A stretch of DNA of 64,000 nucleotides from JAHEKO01 sp965212505 (GTDB lineage: Bacteria; Acidobacteriota; Thermoanaerobaculia; Multivoradales; JAHEKO01), in NCBI GenBank assembly GCA_965212505.1, contig OZ243123.1, positions 186,001 through 250,000 on the forward strand, given 5' to 3'. Within the stretch, counting starts at the first letter, position 1. Every line of letters begins with the position of its first letter. Positions 25,115 through 34,016 of the stretch are shown piece after piece. The position numbers and the translations under genes are program-made. The notes below the pieces were generated by a model. It did no database searches and was not told the origin of the DNA. It saw only the letters and a list, made by a program, of their open reading frames with translations.

Positions 25115-27290
25115 CGCTGGCCGCTTCCTCCTTGGGCTGTAGCGGTTCCGCCTTTGGCAGGCTGATGACGTTCACCTCCGAGCGTGCGATCGGCGCGCCG
25201 ACCCGATCCTCGAACCAGGAGATCCCTTCGTGGACGAGATCGATCGCGAGTCCGTATCCGCGCGGTGTGCTCGGCCAGCGGATCTCGATCTCGCTCCGAA
25301 GCGTCTCGCCCGGAGCGACCGGTTCGGGCAGCGGCGTCCGGCCCCCTTCGATCACCTGAAGTCCCTGATCGGTACGGTAGAACAGCCGATAGCTCAGAAA
25401 GACGGAGAGCACGCGGTCGCTCTTCCAGATCTCCTGGCTGGTGTTCAGAACCGCGACCGTCGCGAGCGACCGGGTACCCGTGCCGGCCACGGTCGGTAGT
25501 TCAGAGTCGATCACCTCACGCGAGTAGATCTCGCGCGGAATGTCGGCGCTTCCGAGGTAGCGGACCTCCGCGGTGGCGGGGCTGCCGTCCGGGGTTCGGA
25601 CGCCGAGCCGTACGAGCTTCGGATAGAAGACGTCGTTGCGGCGCCAGTGGAACCAGAACGGGTGCCGCCGCCAACTCGACGAGGGCTGCACCTCGATGAC
25701 GCCTCGCTCGCCACTGGGGCGCTGCAGCTCGAAGGTCTCCGAGCGGCGCCAGTCGCTGTAGTCGACCCGCAGCTCCGGTGCGCCGGAGAGGACGAGAAAG
25801 CGCAAAGGGCGTTGTGGATCGGTATTGGCGATCTCGATCTCAGCTGGAGGCGAGCCGGTATCGAGGAAGAAGCTGAAGCTGCCCACCCTCGAGAACGGAT
25901 CGTTGAAGCGGAGCATCTCCCACTCCCAGTCGTGCAGCCAGAAGCGCTCGCGGGACCCCTCGATGCTCTGCAGGGTCGACTCGTACGGCAGGAGTCGGAA
26001 GAGGCCCGCGTGCGCGTGCGCCTGACTCGTGCGACGAGCGTCGCGTGTCTGCCAGGCGGAAGCGAGAGACGACCCGAGAACTGCCGCGGCGACCAGCCAG
26101 GCGGTGATCCACGACCGCCCGCGAGGGAGCTCGCGGAGCGCGATCAGAAGGGCGGGGTAGGTGGCCATGAAGTAGCGATTGCCGATCGCTGCGCCACCTC
26201 CGAAGTAGTTGTGCGGCAGAAGAACCAGATAGAACAGTGCGACACCGGCAACACCGAGCAGCATCGCCCAGGAGACGGCGTCGGGTCGGCGCAGAGCGAG
26301 CCAGACGAGAATCAAGGCGGCGGGGAAGTAGAGCAGGAGGCCGGTGTGCCGGCCGACCAGGAAATAGAACGTGGAGTACGCGACGACTCGCGGTTGAGGC
26401 TCCGGGTTCAGCCAGACGCTCGCTCGCTGCAAGCCGCCCAACTGCTGCTCCACGACCGGTGAGTCCGGCCCGTCGGGAAGACCGACCGTAGGGTTGAACG
26501 TAGCGCGCGGGGCGCGGTACGGGTCGGGGGTACCGATCAGCGCGACCGTCAGGATGACGGTCGCAATCGTGCCGGCCGCGAGGCCGGCCAGGTAGGTCGC
26601 GGCTCGGTTCCAGCGCCGGAGCGCCAGCAGTGCGATCAGCGCCATCACCGCCAGCAGCGCGTTCGGGTAGCGCATGAAGCTGGCCATCCCCAGCAACACG
26701 CCGCCGAAGAGCGGTGGCCACCTACCGTCCAGCAGATGCTCCGAGTCGACGAACCGCCTCCGCGGCTTTCGCGCCGATGCGAGCGCCAGCACCAGACCCG
26801 CGAGCGTGAAGGAGACCAGAACGGAGTCGCTCATTCGCCAGGCCAGATAGGCCGGCATCGCCGACGTGCCTGCAAAGGTGAGCAGGGTCAGGTAGTCGCC
26901 GTCGGGTCCGAGTCTTCGCAGGTAGAGGTAGGTGAGCCAGAGCGCACCGGCGGCCGCCAGCAAGTTGAGCGCGACAGGTCCCCAGGCTCCGAACAGCCAC
27001 TGAAAGGGGGCCGCGAGGACCGCGTAGAGGACCGGCTTGGAATAGGTGATGCCGAGGTGCGTACGCTGAAGGATCAGCTGCTTCTCGCCAGGAGTCGACG
27101 CCGCCTCGATGCGCTCGCGGTCCCGCGCGTCGAAGATGAGATCGCCGTCTCGGGCGAGGCTCTCCGCCATCGCCATGTAGGTTCCCTCGTCGCCAGTGAC
27201 CCACGAGAACGAGTCGCGCAGGCCCATGAGGGCTCCGAATCCGGCGATCGTGAGAGCTGTGAGGGTGAGCGCGAGCGTCCGGCTGCTCAA
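25095..27290 (-). CDS. GT-C membrane glycosyltransferase (PMT/ArnT-like, family 39 type)
   Basis: A 731-residue protein with about ten membrane helices in its first 440 residues. An early loop bears the acidic motif GDEGTYMAMAESLARDGDL (about 32-50), as expected for polyprenyl-phosphate-sugar-dependent GT-C enzymes. The C-terminal third is a soluble extracytoplasmic domain. Such enzymes move a sugar from a lipid carrier to protein, lipid or glycan outside the membrane. Acceptor and donor are unknown. It follows the sucA gene after 48 bases and overlaps the acyl-CoA synthetase gene at its 3' end. Confidence 0.82.
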   Translation of the reverse strand: MSSRTLALTLTALTIAGFGALMGLRDSFSWVTGDEGTYMAMAESLARDGDLIFDARDRERIEAASTPGEKQLILQRTHLGITYSKPVLYAVLAAPFQWLFGAWGPVALNLLAAAGALWLTYLYLRRLGPDGDYLTLLTFAGTSAMPAYLAWRMSDSVLVSFTLAGLVLALASARKPRRRFVDSEHLLDGRWPPLFGGVLLGMASFMRYPNALLAVMALIALLALRRWNRAATYLAGLAAGTIATVILTVALIGTPDPYRAPRATFNPTVGLPDGPDSPVVEQQLGGLQRASVWLNPEPQPRVVAYSTFYFLVGRHTGLLLYFPAALILVWLALRRPDAVSWAMLLGVAGVALFYLVLLPHNYFGGGAAIGNRYFMATYPALLIALRELPRGRSWITAWLVAAAVLGSSLASAWQTRDARRTSQAHAHAGLFRLLPYESTLQSIEGSRERFWLHDWEWEMLRFNDPFSRVGSFSFFLDTGSPPAEIEIANTDPQRPLRFLVLSGAPELRVDYSDWRRSETFELQRPSGERGVIEVQPSSSWRRHPFWFHWRRNDVFYPKLVRLGVRTPDGSPATAEVRYLGSADIPREIYSREVIDSELPTVAGTGTRSLATVAVLNTSQEIWKSDRVLSVFLSYRLFYRTDQGLQVIEGGRTPLPEPVAPGETLRSEIEIRWPSTPRGYGLAIDLVHEGISWFEDRVGAPIARSEVNVISLPKAEPLQPKEEAASDARPTQ

Positions 27291-27315
27291 GACGGTGCAA
27301 GCCTACTAGACCGCG

Positions 27316-27330
27316 GAGCCCTTGGGGCTC
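27316..27330 (-). terminator. Short GC hairpin after sucA
   Basis: GAGCCC (27316-27321) and GGGCTC (27325-27330) pair around a TTG loop, nine bases past the sucA stop on the minus strand. No T-run follows, so it may attenuate rather than end transcription into the downstream glycosyltransferase gene. Confidence 0.3.
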
Positions 27331-27338
27331 TCGCCGGG

Positions 27339-29801
27339 CTAGCCGAAGGCGACGTCGATCAGGGTCTGTTGCTCGATGCGGTGGGCTTTGGCCGACCCGG
27401 TCGCCGGGCTGGCGCTTTCGGACCGTTTGATGGTCCGCAGATGACGACCTCGCATCAAGCGCTCGATACGGGGCTCGACGAAGAAGAGCGCACCCATGTT
27501 CGCGGGCTCTTCCTGAACCCATCGAATGTCGCGAGCGTCGGGGAACTGATCGAGGGCCGCCCCCAGCGCTTCGTCGGGGAACGGATAGAGCTGCTCGATG
27601 GCCACGATCGCCGTTTCGGTGTCTCCTCGCTTTTCCCGTTCCGCACGCAGTTCGTGCACGATCTTGCCCGTGCAGAGGAGAATTCTCCGTGCCTCGGCGA
27701 TCTCGTCGTCTGGAAGGACGGGCAGGAACCGAGTGCGCGAGAAGGCTTCGACGGGTGAAGCCGCGCCGGCGAGACGTAGGGCGCTCTTGGGCGTGAAGAC
27801 GATGAGCGGCTTGCGCCACTTCCGTAGTACCTGCCGCCGGAGGAGGTGGAAGTGCTGCGCTGCGGTGGTCGGCTGGGCGATCTGAATCGCGTCCTCCGCG
27901 GCCAGCTGGAGAAAGCGCTCGATGCGCGCACTCGAGTGCTCGGGGCCCTGACCCTCGAAGCCGTGCGGCAACAGGACGACCAGTCCGGAGAGGAGTCCCC
28001 ACTTGTCTTCACCGGCGGTCACGAACTGGTCGAAGATCGTCTGGGCGCCGTTGGCGAAGTCGCCGAACTGCGCCTCCCAGCAGACCAGCGCCTCGGGGAA
28101 GTCGCGACTGTAGCCGTACTCGAAGCCGAGGACGGCCGCTTCGGAGAGGACGGAGTCGTAGATGTCGAAGCGCGCCTCTCCGGTGGCGACGTCCCCGAGT
28201 GGCGACCACGGTTCACCGGTGCGCGTGTCGAGAAGCACCGCGTGACGATGGTTGAACGTGCCGCGACGACTGTCCTGGCCGGTGAATCGAACCGGAGTGC
28301 CGTCTTCGAGCAACGAACCGAAGGCGAGCGACTCGGCCATGCCGTAGTCGACGCGTCGCTCGCCTCGGCCCATCTCCGCCCTCTGCTGGAGGAGCTTGAC
28401 GACCTTCGGGTGAGGCTCGAACCCGTCTTTGACGGTGGTGAGTCGCTCGGCGAGTCGCGCGACCCGCTCGGGCTCGAGTCCGGTGACGACCTCGAGGGTC
28501 GGGTCGTAGGGGCCGCCGTCGTAGTCGCTCCAGTAGGTCGGCAGCTCTCTCAGCCGAGGGATTGTCGTGAGCTGCTCGGCCTCGCTCTTCTCGACCGAGA
28601 GCTCGTCACGCACGCTGCGAGCAAGCGCCTCCGTCGCCTCGTTCCGAGCTCCGATCCTTTCGGCGTAGAGCTCCCAGAGCTTCTGGCGCTCTTGAATCCT
28701 TCGGTAGAGGACCGGCTGTGTCACGGTCGGGTCATCGACCTCGCTGTGGCCGTGTCTCCGGTAGCCGATCAGATCGACGACCACGTCGCTGGCGAAGGCG
28801 TTGCGGTAGGCGATCGCGAGATGGGCGGCGCGCACCACGGCGTCGGGATCCTCGGCGTTGACGTGCAGGATCGGGATCGCCAGTCGTTTGGCGGCGTCGG
28901 AGGAGAAGCGGGTCGAGTGGAGCGAGGGCGGCTCGGCGGTGAAGCCGATCCAGTTGTTGACAATCACGTGGACCGTGCCGCCGATCGAGAAGCCCTCGAC
29001 GTCGGCCATGTTGAGCATCTCCGAAGTGATGCCCTGGCCGGCGAAGGCGGCGTCTCCGTGCATGAGCACCAACATGACGCGACGACCCTCGCTGTCCTGA
29101 AGCCGCACCTGCTTGGCCTTGACGCGTCCGCTGGCGACCGGATTGACCGCCTCCAGATGACTCGGGTTCGAAACTAGATGGAGACCGATCCGCCGGTTGT
29201 TCCGGGTGTCGTAGGTGCCCGTCGCTCCGAGGTGGTACTTGACATCTCCGGCGCCCATAATGCTGCGAGGGTCGACGTCTTCGAAGCCCGCGAAGAGGTC
29301 GCTGCGATCTCGCCCGACCACGTGGGCCATCACGTTCAGGCGACCCCGGTGGCTCATCGCCAACACCGCCTGCTCGACGGGGCTCTCGCCGGCCGCTTCC
29401 AGCATCTCCGTCAGGAGCGGCACGAGCGCTTCCATGCCCTCGATGGAGAATCGCTTGTTGCCGAGGTAGCGGGTCTGGAGCAGCCCTTCGAAGGTTGCCG
29501 CACGCAGTAGCAGGTCGAGGACTCGCTGTTGATCGACCTCGGGCGGTGGGCCCTCCATCGCCGCCTGCATCCAGCGTCGCCGTTGCGGGTCGGGGATGTG
29601 CATGAACTCCGCAGCGAGGGTGCCGCAGTACCAGGCGCGCGCCTGCTCAAGCCCCGGCGCGTCGACGTCGAGCTCGGGGTGGGGCAGCGGGTCGAGGCGG
29701 CCGAGCCAGTCGAGATCGGCCTGGAGGTAGCCCCAGCGGCGGAACGCGTCGAGAAGGAGGGGGTCGGGCTGGCTCACGTACTCATTGTACGGGCTCGTCA
29801 C
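27339..29801 (-). CDS. sucA: 2-oxoglutarate dehydrogenase E1 component
   Basis: An 820-residue thiamine-diphosphate enzyme of the TCA cycle. Motifs include RYLGNKRFSIEGMEALVP, LAMSHRGRLNVMAHVVG, HLVSNPSHLEAVNPVASG, GDAAFAGQGITSEMLNM, NNWIGFTAEP, GYRRHGHSEVDDPTVTQP and CWEAQFGDFANGAQTIFDQF. It decarboxylates 2-oxoglutarate and passes the succinyl group to the E2 subunit. The usual length is about 930 residues; this one lacks most of the N-terminal region that in E. coli helps bind E2. No E2 (sucB) or E3 gene lies in the window, so the complex is encoded at separate sites or assembles differently. Confidence 0.96.
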   Translation of the reverse strand: MTSPYNEYVSQPDPLLLDAFRRWGYLQADLDWLGRLDPLPHPELDVDAPGLEQARAWYCGTLAAEFMHIPDPQRRRWMQAAMEGPPPEVDQQRVLDLLLRAATFEGLLQTRYLGNKRFSIEGMEALVPLLTEMLEAAGESPVEQAVLAMSHRGRLNVMAHVVGRDRSDLFAGFEDVDPRSIMGAGDVKYHLGATGTYDTRNNRRIGLHLVSNPSHLEAVNPVASGRVKAKQVRLQDSEGRRVMLVLMHGDAAFAGQGITSEMLNMADVEGFSIGGTVHVIVNNWIGFTAEPPSLHSTRFSSDAAKRLAIPILHVNAEDPDAVVRAAHLAIAYRNAFASDVVVDLIGYRRHGHSEVDDPTVTQPVLYRRIQERQKLWELYAERIGARNEATEALARSVRDELSVEKSEAEQLTTIPRLRELPTYWSDYDGGPYDPTLEVVTGLEPERVARLAERLTTVKDGFEPHPKVVKLLQQRAEMGRGERRVDYGMAESLAFGSLLEDGTPVRFTGQDSRRGTFNHRHAVLLDTRTGEPWSPLGDVATGEARFDIYDSVLSEAAVLGFEYGYSRDFPEALVCWEAQFGDFANGAQTIFDQFVTAGEDKWGLLSGLVVLLPHGFEGQGPEHSSARIERFLQLAAEDAIQIAQPTTAAQHFHLLRRQVLRKWRKPLIVFTPKSALRLAGAASPVEAFSRTRFLPVLPDDEIAEARRILLCTGKIVHELRAEREKRGDTETAIVAIEQLYPFPDEALGAALDQFPDARDIRWVQEEPANMGALFFVEPRIERLMRGRHLRTIKRSESASPATGSAKAHRIEQQTLIDVAFG

Positions 29802-29819
29802 GCCCCGAGGGCGCGGTCG

Positions 29820-31457
29820 CTACGGCGAGCTGTTGGCGGAGTCTAGGCGGTCGATCCCGTCGAGCTCGGCGGTCATCTCGATGCCCAGGAGGCCCGCCAG
29901 CGTCGGTACCACGTCGACCGTCGCAACCCTCTCTTCGACGGTGCGGCCCGCCCCGTCCGGGGTTCGCAAGAGCCAGGGCACGCGTGTGTCATAGGGGTAG
30001 GGCGAGCCGTGGGTGGTCGTGGCGCTGGTCGCTCCGACCGAGCCGGCCAGAATCTGGACTTCGAGATTCGGACTTCGCCCGGCGTAGTGGCTGTTGCGGA
30101 AGAGCTGCTCCATCGCGTCGCCGGTCGGCGCTCGAGTGAGCTCGGTCGAAGTGAAGACGCGCTCGACTCCTGGGCAAGCCTCGATCAGCCGCCGTGCCGC
30201 CGCCTCGACATCGGCGACGGGAACACCCTGCGCCGCGGCGACCTCCTCGTCCACGACGAGGTCGTAGCGGAACCAGTCGGCTTCGCCCAGCTCCTCGCGC
30301 AAGCGTCGGGGCACGCGCTGGAAGCAGATGTTCTCCTCGTGAGCAAAGCGGTGACCGCCGTCGTTGACCTCGGGCACCGGAACGACGCCGTGATCGGCGC
30401 TGAGGGTGACCAACGTGTTCTCGAGCCCGATCCGTTCGTCGATGAAATCGAGCAGCTCGCCGAGCGTTTGGTCGAGGCGCAAGAGCGTGTCGAGCACCTC
30501 GGGGCTGTCCGGCCCGTACGAGTGGCCAACCAGATCGAGTGCGGAGAAGGAGAGCGCCAGGGTGTCAGGAAAGGCGTCGGCGCCCAGCTCCTCCTCGACG
30601 ATCACGGTCTTGGCCAGCTCGCCCAGGTATCCGTCGCTGAAGGGCGATCGATAGAAGAAGTAGTAGAACGCTTCGTTCGGGTGGAGGGTCGCTCGGCCGA
30701 TAGCGCGAGGAAGCTGCTCGTAGACGAGCCCGCGGTCGAGCGCTTCGATGCCGAACTCCGCTCCGCGTTCGACGACCTCCGGCAGAGGCTCCCAGAGTGT
30801 GCCGAAGGCTTGGTTCGGCAGCTCCCGTTCGTTGAACGCCTCCAGCCAGGCGGGCGGCGTCTCCCCGTAGTAGGTCGACGTGACGTAATGGCCGGTCTCG
30901 AAGTCGTCGTCGAACCAGAAGGCGCCGTCGGCATTTCGCCCCACCGGCAGAATCGCTCCGCGAGACTTGCCGCTCGCGCCAAACGCCTTGGACTCGGGCC
31001 AGAGCTCCTTCAGTCGGTCGGAGAGGGTCGGCACGAGGAGCCGGTGCGGAGACTTGTCGCGGGTCCACCGGTCGTCGTCGTCGGAGTCGATCCACTCGCC
31101 ACTGCCGAGATCCCGCCAGCTATTGCTGATGATGCCGTGGCGTGAGGGGTGAGCGCCGGTTCCGAGGGTTGCGTGGCCGGGCGCGGTCTTCGTGGACGCG
31201 TGGTCGTGATGGGTGTTCGTGAACACGACCGACTCCCGCAGGAGGCGATCGAAACCGTGAGTAAGGAGCGGCCGGAAGCGCTCGAGGTAGTCGGCGCGAC
31301 ACTGGTCGACGATCAAGAGCAAGACGAGTCGCGGGGTCCCCTCGGGCGGGGGTGTGCCGGCGGTGGGCTGACTTTGCGGAGTCGGCCGCTCTCGTGCGCA
31401 GGCGAGTGCCAAGCAGAGGAGAGCGCCGCCGGCGAGGAGGCGTTTCGATCTGGTCAT
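29820..31457 (-). CDS. PafA-like alkaline phosphatase / type I phosphodiesterase
   Basis: I chose the ATG at 31457 (MTRSKRLLAGGALLCLALACARE), giving 545 residues, because it starts a signal peptide that may be a lipoprotein signal with Cys20; the longer frame to 31526 adds a weak lead. The alkaline-phosphatase-superfamily core shows LLIVDQCRADYL, nucleophile region HASTKTAPGHATLGTGAHPS, LDLVGHSYGPDSPE, LSADHGVVPVPEV and THGSPYPYDTRVP. These supply two metal sites and a catalytic Thr, as in the periplasmic PafA group. It probably releases phosphate from esters outside the cytoplasm. It lies 18 bases upstream of the sucA start. Confidence 0.88.
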   Translation of the reverse strand: MTRSKRLLAGGALLCLALACARERPTPQSQPTAGTPPPEGTPRLVLLLIVDQCRADYLERFRPLLTHGFDRLLRESVVFTNTHHDHASTKTAPGHATLGTGAHPSRHGIISNSWRDLGSGEWIDSDDDDRWTRDKSPHRLLVPTLSDRLKELWPESKAFGASGKSRGAILPVGRNADGAFWFDDDFETGHYVTSTYYGETPPAWLEAFNERELPNQAFGTLWEPLPEVVERGAEFGIEALDRGLVYEQLPRAIGRATLHPNEAFYYFFYRSPFSDGYLGELAKTVIVEEELGADAFPDTLALSFSALDLVGHSYGPDSPEVLDTLLRLDQTLGELLDFIDERIGLENTLVTLSADHGVVPVPEVNDGGHRFAHEENICFQRVPRRLREELGEADWFRYDLVVDEEVAAAQGVPVADVEAAARRLIEACPGVERVFTSTELTRAPTGDAMEQLFRNSHYAGRSPNLEVQILAGSVGATSATTTHGSPYPYDTRVPWLLRTPDGAGRTVEERVATVDVVPTLAGLLGIEMTAELDGIDRLDSANSSP

Positions 31458-31622
31458 CTCGATGTCGGCGGTTGTAACAGAGGCGAGCCGGGCAGGCAAG
31501 CCACAGGGCTGCGGCGGGTCGGTCACGGTCCGCTGCCGAGGGAGGAGATTGGAGTCATCGAGGGTTGGTCGGCCGGTTCACGGGGTCCGTCTACCGTGCT
31601 GGGCGGGGTGCAGGGCGCGGGC

Positions 31623-33125
31623 TCAGGGGGCGGTGCCCGAGCTGCCCAAGAAGCTGGCCTCCCGGATGGAGACGCCGCCGCCGGCCGGAACGACGCGCGC
31701 CAGATGGAAGCTGTAGCCACGTTGCTCACGCGACTCGACGAGTTCGAGCTCGAGAGCGGGTAGGTCCGGCAGTGCCTGGAGCTCGTTGCTGAAGAAGACG
31801 ACCAGGTCGCCCTCGCTGGGCAGGGGGCCGTCTGGAACGACGGTGCGCACGGCGCGACGGAGGTAGAAGAACAGCGACGAGTGCTTGAAGTGTTTGCTGA
31901 CCGGTGGGGTCCAGACCGGCGCCTGGTCGGCAGCGAAGTGCGGCTGGAAGGCTTCGGCGACGTGGCGCAGTGAGCGCGATGCGGCGCGGTGCGGTTGGAT
32001 GCCGGCGCGCTGGACGAGGGCGAACAGTAGCGCCACGGCAATCGTGGCGGCGAGCGCTCTGCCGCGCGCTCGGACCGACTGCGCCGCCACCCCGGACAAG
32101 AGCGCAAGGGCCGCGCCGACCGGGAGGAAGTAGCGGGATTCGTAGGCGGAGAAGCCCATCAGGACCAGGACGGCGCCGGCCGCGAAGGCTGCGGACACGA
32201 GTGCCAGTCGACGGCTGATCGTAGGCAGGTGCGTCCACCTGCGCCACAGCAACCACAGGAAGGCCGACCAGGGCAGAAAGACGCCCAGCACCAAGAGTGG
32301 CTTCGCGAGTGTCGTGCCGACCGCGCGGAGCGTCCAATGGGTCCCCTTGTCAGCGGCCTCTTCCAGGGGTTGGACGAAGAGAGCCGCGCCTTCCGCCTGC
32401 CAGGCGAGCAGCATCCACACCCCGACCACGACCAGACCAAGTCCGGCGGCCATGAGGTGCCCCGGGCACCACAGCGTACGGAGGCGCCGCGCCGCGAGCG
32501 CAGCGAGCAAGAGGCCCGGCGCGTAGAGCGCCACCGCGATCGGGCCTTTGGCGAGGAAGGCGGCGGCCAGCGCCAGGTAGCCCAGTAGCCAGATGCCCGT
32601 GCGCGGCCGTTCGGTGCACAGGTTGCGCGCGGCCGCGGCGACCGCAACGCCGACGCCGCACGTCAGGAGGAGGTCCCATTCGGCCAATTGAGCCTTCTGC
32701 ACCGCGAGCGCATTGCTCACGCTGGCGAGCCCCGCCACGAGGGCGGCTCGCGGGCCGATCAGCGGCGCGCTCAGCAGCAGGATCGCCAAGCCCATCAGAA
32801 CACCGCTCGCGGCGAACGGCAGCCGGAGGCTCCACGCGCTCTCGCCGAACGCCTCGAAGGAGGCCCAGACGAGCCAGTTCGCGAGCGGCGGTTTGTAGGA
32901 GTAGAGCTCGCCGTGCAGGCGCGGCACCCAGACTTCGCCGGTTCGCCCCATGTGGCGCGCGCCGTCAGCGATGATGCCCTCCATCGTCACGACCTCGGTG
33001 CTGCCGATGCCGAGGAACGCGATCACGAGGCTAGCCAGCAGGTAGACCAGGAGCGGGCCACGTAGCGCCTTCCGCTCTCCTGCAGTCCCCGGGGTGAGCG
33101 GTCGTTCCTCCTGGATCTCCTCCAT
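31623..33125 (-). CDS. ArnT-like GT-C glycosyltransferase
   Basis: A 500-residue protein with roughly ten to twelve membrane helices. After helix 1 come TMEGIIADGARHM and YSYKPPLANWLVWASFEAFG, closely resembling the acidic loop and KPP motif of ArnT-type transferases that use undecaprenyl-phosphate sugars. The C-terminal soluble part is short. It likely modifies lipid A, glycan or protein at the periplasmic face. It is followed after 165 bases, in which I see no feature, by the PafA-like gene. It is the second GT-C enzyme in this region, distinct in sequence from the first. Confidence 0.83.
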   Translation of the reverse strand: MEEIQEERPLTPGTAGERKALRGPLLVYLLASLVIAFLGIGSTEVVTMEGIIADGARHMGRTGEVWVPRLHGELYSYKPPLANWLVWASFEAFGESAWSLRLPFAASGVLMGLAILLLSAPLIGPRAALVAGLASVSNALAVQKAQLAEWDLLLTCGVGVAVAAAARNLCTERPRTGIWLLGYLALAAAFLAKGPIAVALYAPGLLLAALAARRLRTLWCPGHLMAAGLGLVVVGVWMLLAWQAEGAALFVQPLEEAADKGTHWTLRAVGTTLAKPLLVLGVFLPWSAFLWLLWRRWTHLPTISRRLALVSAAFAAGAVLVLMGFSAYESRYFLPVGAALALLSGVAAQSVRARGRALAATIAVALLFALVQRAGIQPHRAASRSLRHVAEAFQPHFAADQAPVWTPPVSKHFKHSSLFFYLRRAVRTVVPDGPLPSEGDLVVFFSNELQALPDLPALELELVESREQRGYSFHLARVVPAGGGVSIREASFLGSSGTAP

Positions 33126-33273
33126 CGCGAGGGTCGGATCCTACCGTGGGGTCGGTCGGGTGCCGACTGATGACGTCGTTTTCGAGGTGCTCGGAACGAA
33201 GGATGCTTCGTGTCTCGAACTGGCGAAGGAACTCCGGGTCTCTTTGTGAGCCGGAGGGGTTGAGTGAGAATGG

Positions 33274-34005
33274 GTGCACCACTGCATGATCGAGGAACCG
33301 GTCTTCGAGCACTTCGGGCGGGCTCACCTGGTGACGCTCGCCGTGATCGTCGGGGTCAGCCTGCTGCTGCCACTCTGGGCGCGTGGGCTCTCGAAGTCGA
33401 GGCGCTATGCGATCGGGATCGCACTGGGGATCTCGATGGTGACCTACCGCACGGCCTACATTCCGATCGTGGCCTGGTACTGGGGCGAGCCGATTCGAGA
33501 TCTGCTGCCGTTGCACATCTGCGCCGTTCTCCAGTACGTCTGTGCCTACGCCCTCTGGAAGCGGAGCCAAGGGGCCTACGAGATTGCCTACTTCTGGGGG
33601 ATGGGTGGAACGCTGCAGGCGCTCCTGACGCCCGAGATGAACAGTGCGTTCCCGCACTACACCTACTTCTCGCACTTCGTCCCGCACGGCGCCATTCTGG
33701 TCGCCGTGCTCTACGCAACGTTTGCGCTCGAGATGCGGCCCTACCCGATCTCGATTCTGCGGGCACTGCGCGCGACGCTGGTCTACGCTGCACTGCTTCT
33801 GCCGGCGAATCTGCTCCTTGGGACGAACTTTATGTACCTGCTTGGCAAGCCGAAGTCCGCGTCGCTCCTCGATCATCTCGGCCCCTGGCCCGGGTACATC
33901 GTGGTCGGCATCGGGGTGGCGCTGTTGAGCTATGCGATCTGGTACGTCCCCTTCTGGCTCGCCGATCTCGGTCGAGCGCGGATGGGTGAGGGTCGCCCGG
34001 TTTAG
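33274..34005 (+). CDS. YwaF/TIGR02206-type integral membrane protein
   Basis: A 243-residue protein with about seven membrane helices and the conserved loops of the YwaF group: LPLHICAVLQYV, YFWGMGGTLQALLTPEMN, FVPHGAILVAVLYA, LGTNFMYLLGKP and LLDHLGPWPGYI. The function of this family is not established. I used GTG at 33274; an ATG at 33286 is an alternative. It precedes the PIG-L gene by 11 bases and is the probable first gene of a long plus-strand operon. Confidence 0.85.
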   Translation: MHHCMIEEPVFEHFGRAHLVTLAVIVGVSLLLPLWARGLSKSRRYAIGIALGISMVTYRTAYIPIVAWYWGEPIRDLLPLHICAVLQYVCAYALWKRSQGAYEIAYFWGMGGTLQALLTPEMNSAFPHYTYFSHFVPHGAILVAVLYATFALEMRPYPISILRALRATLVYAALLLPANLLLGTNFMYLLGKPKSASLLDHLGPWPGYIVVGIGVALLSYAIWYVPFWLADLGRARMGEGRPV

Positions 34006-34016
34006 AATCGCGGCCC

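Noticed and set aside
27846..29177. Long plus-strand open frame (443 codons) antisense to sucA
   Set aside because: It lies wholly within the conserved sucA gene and encodes no known motif; a by-product of codon bias.
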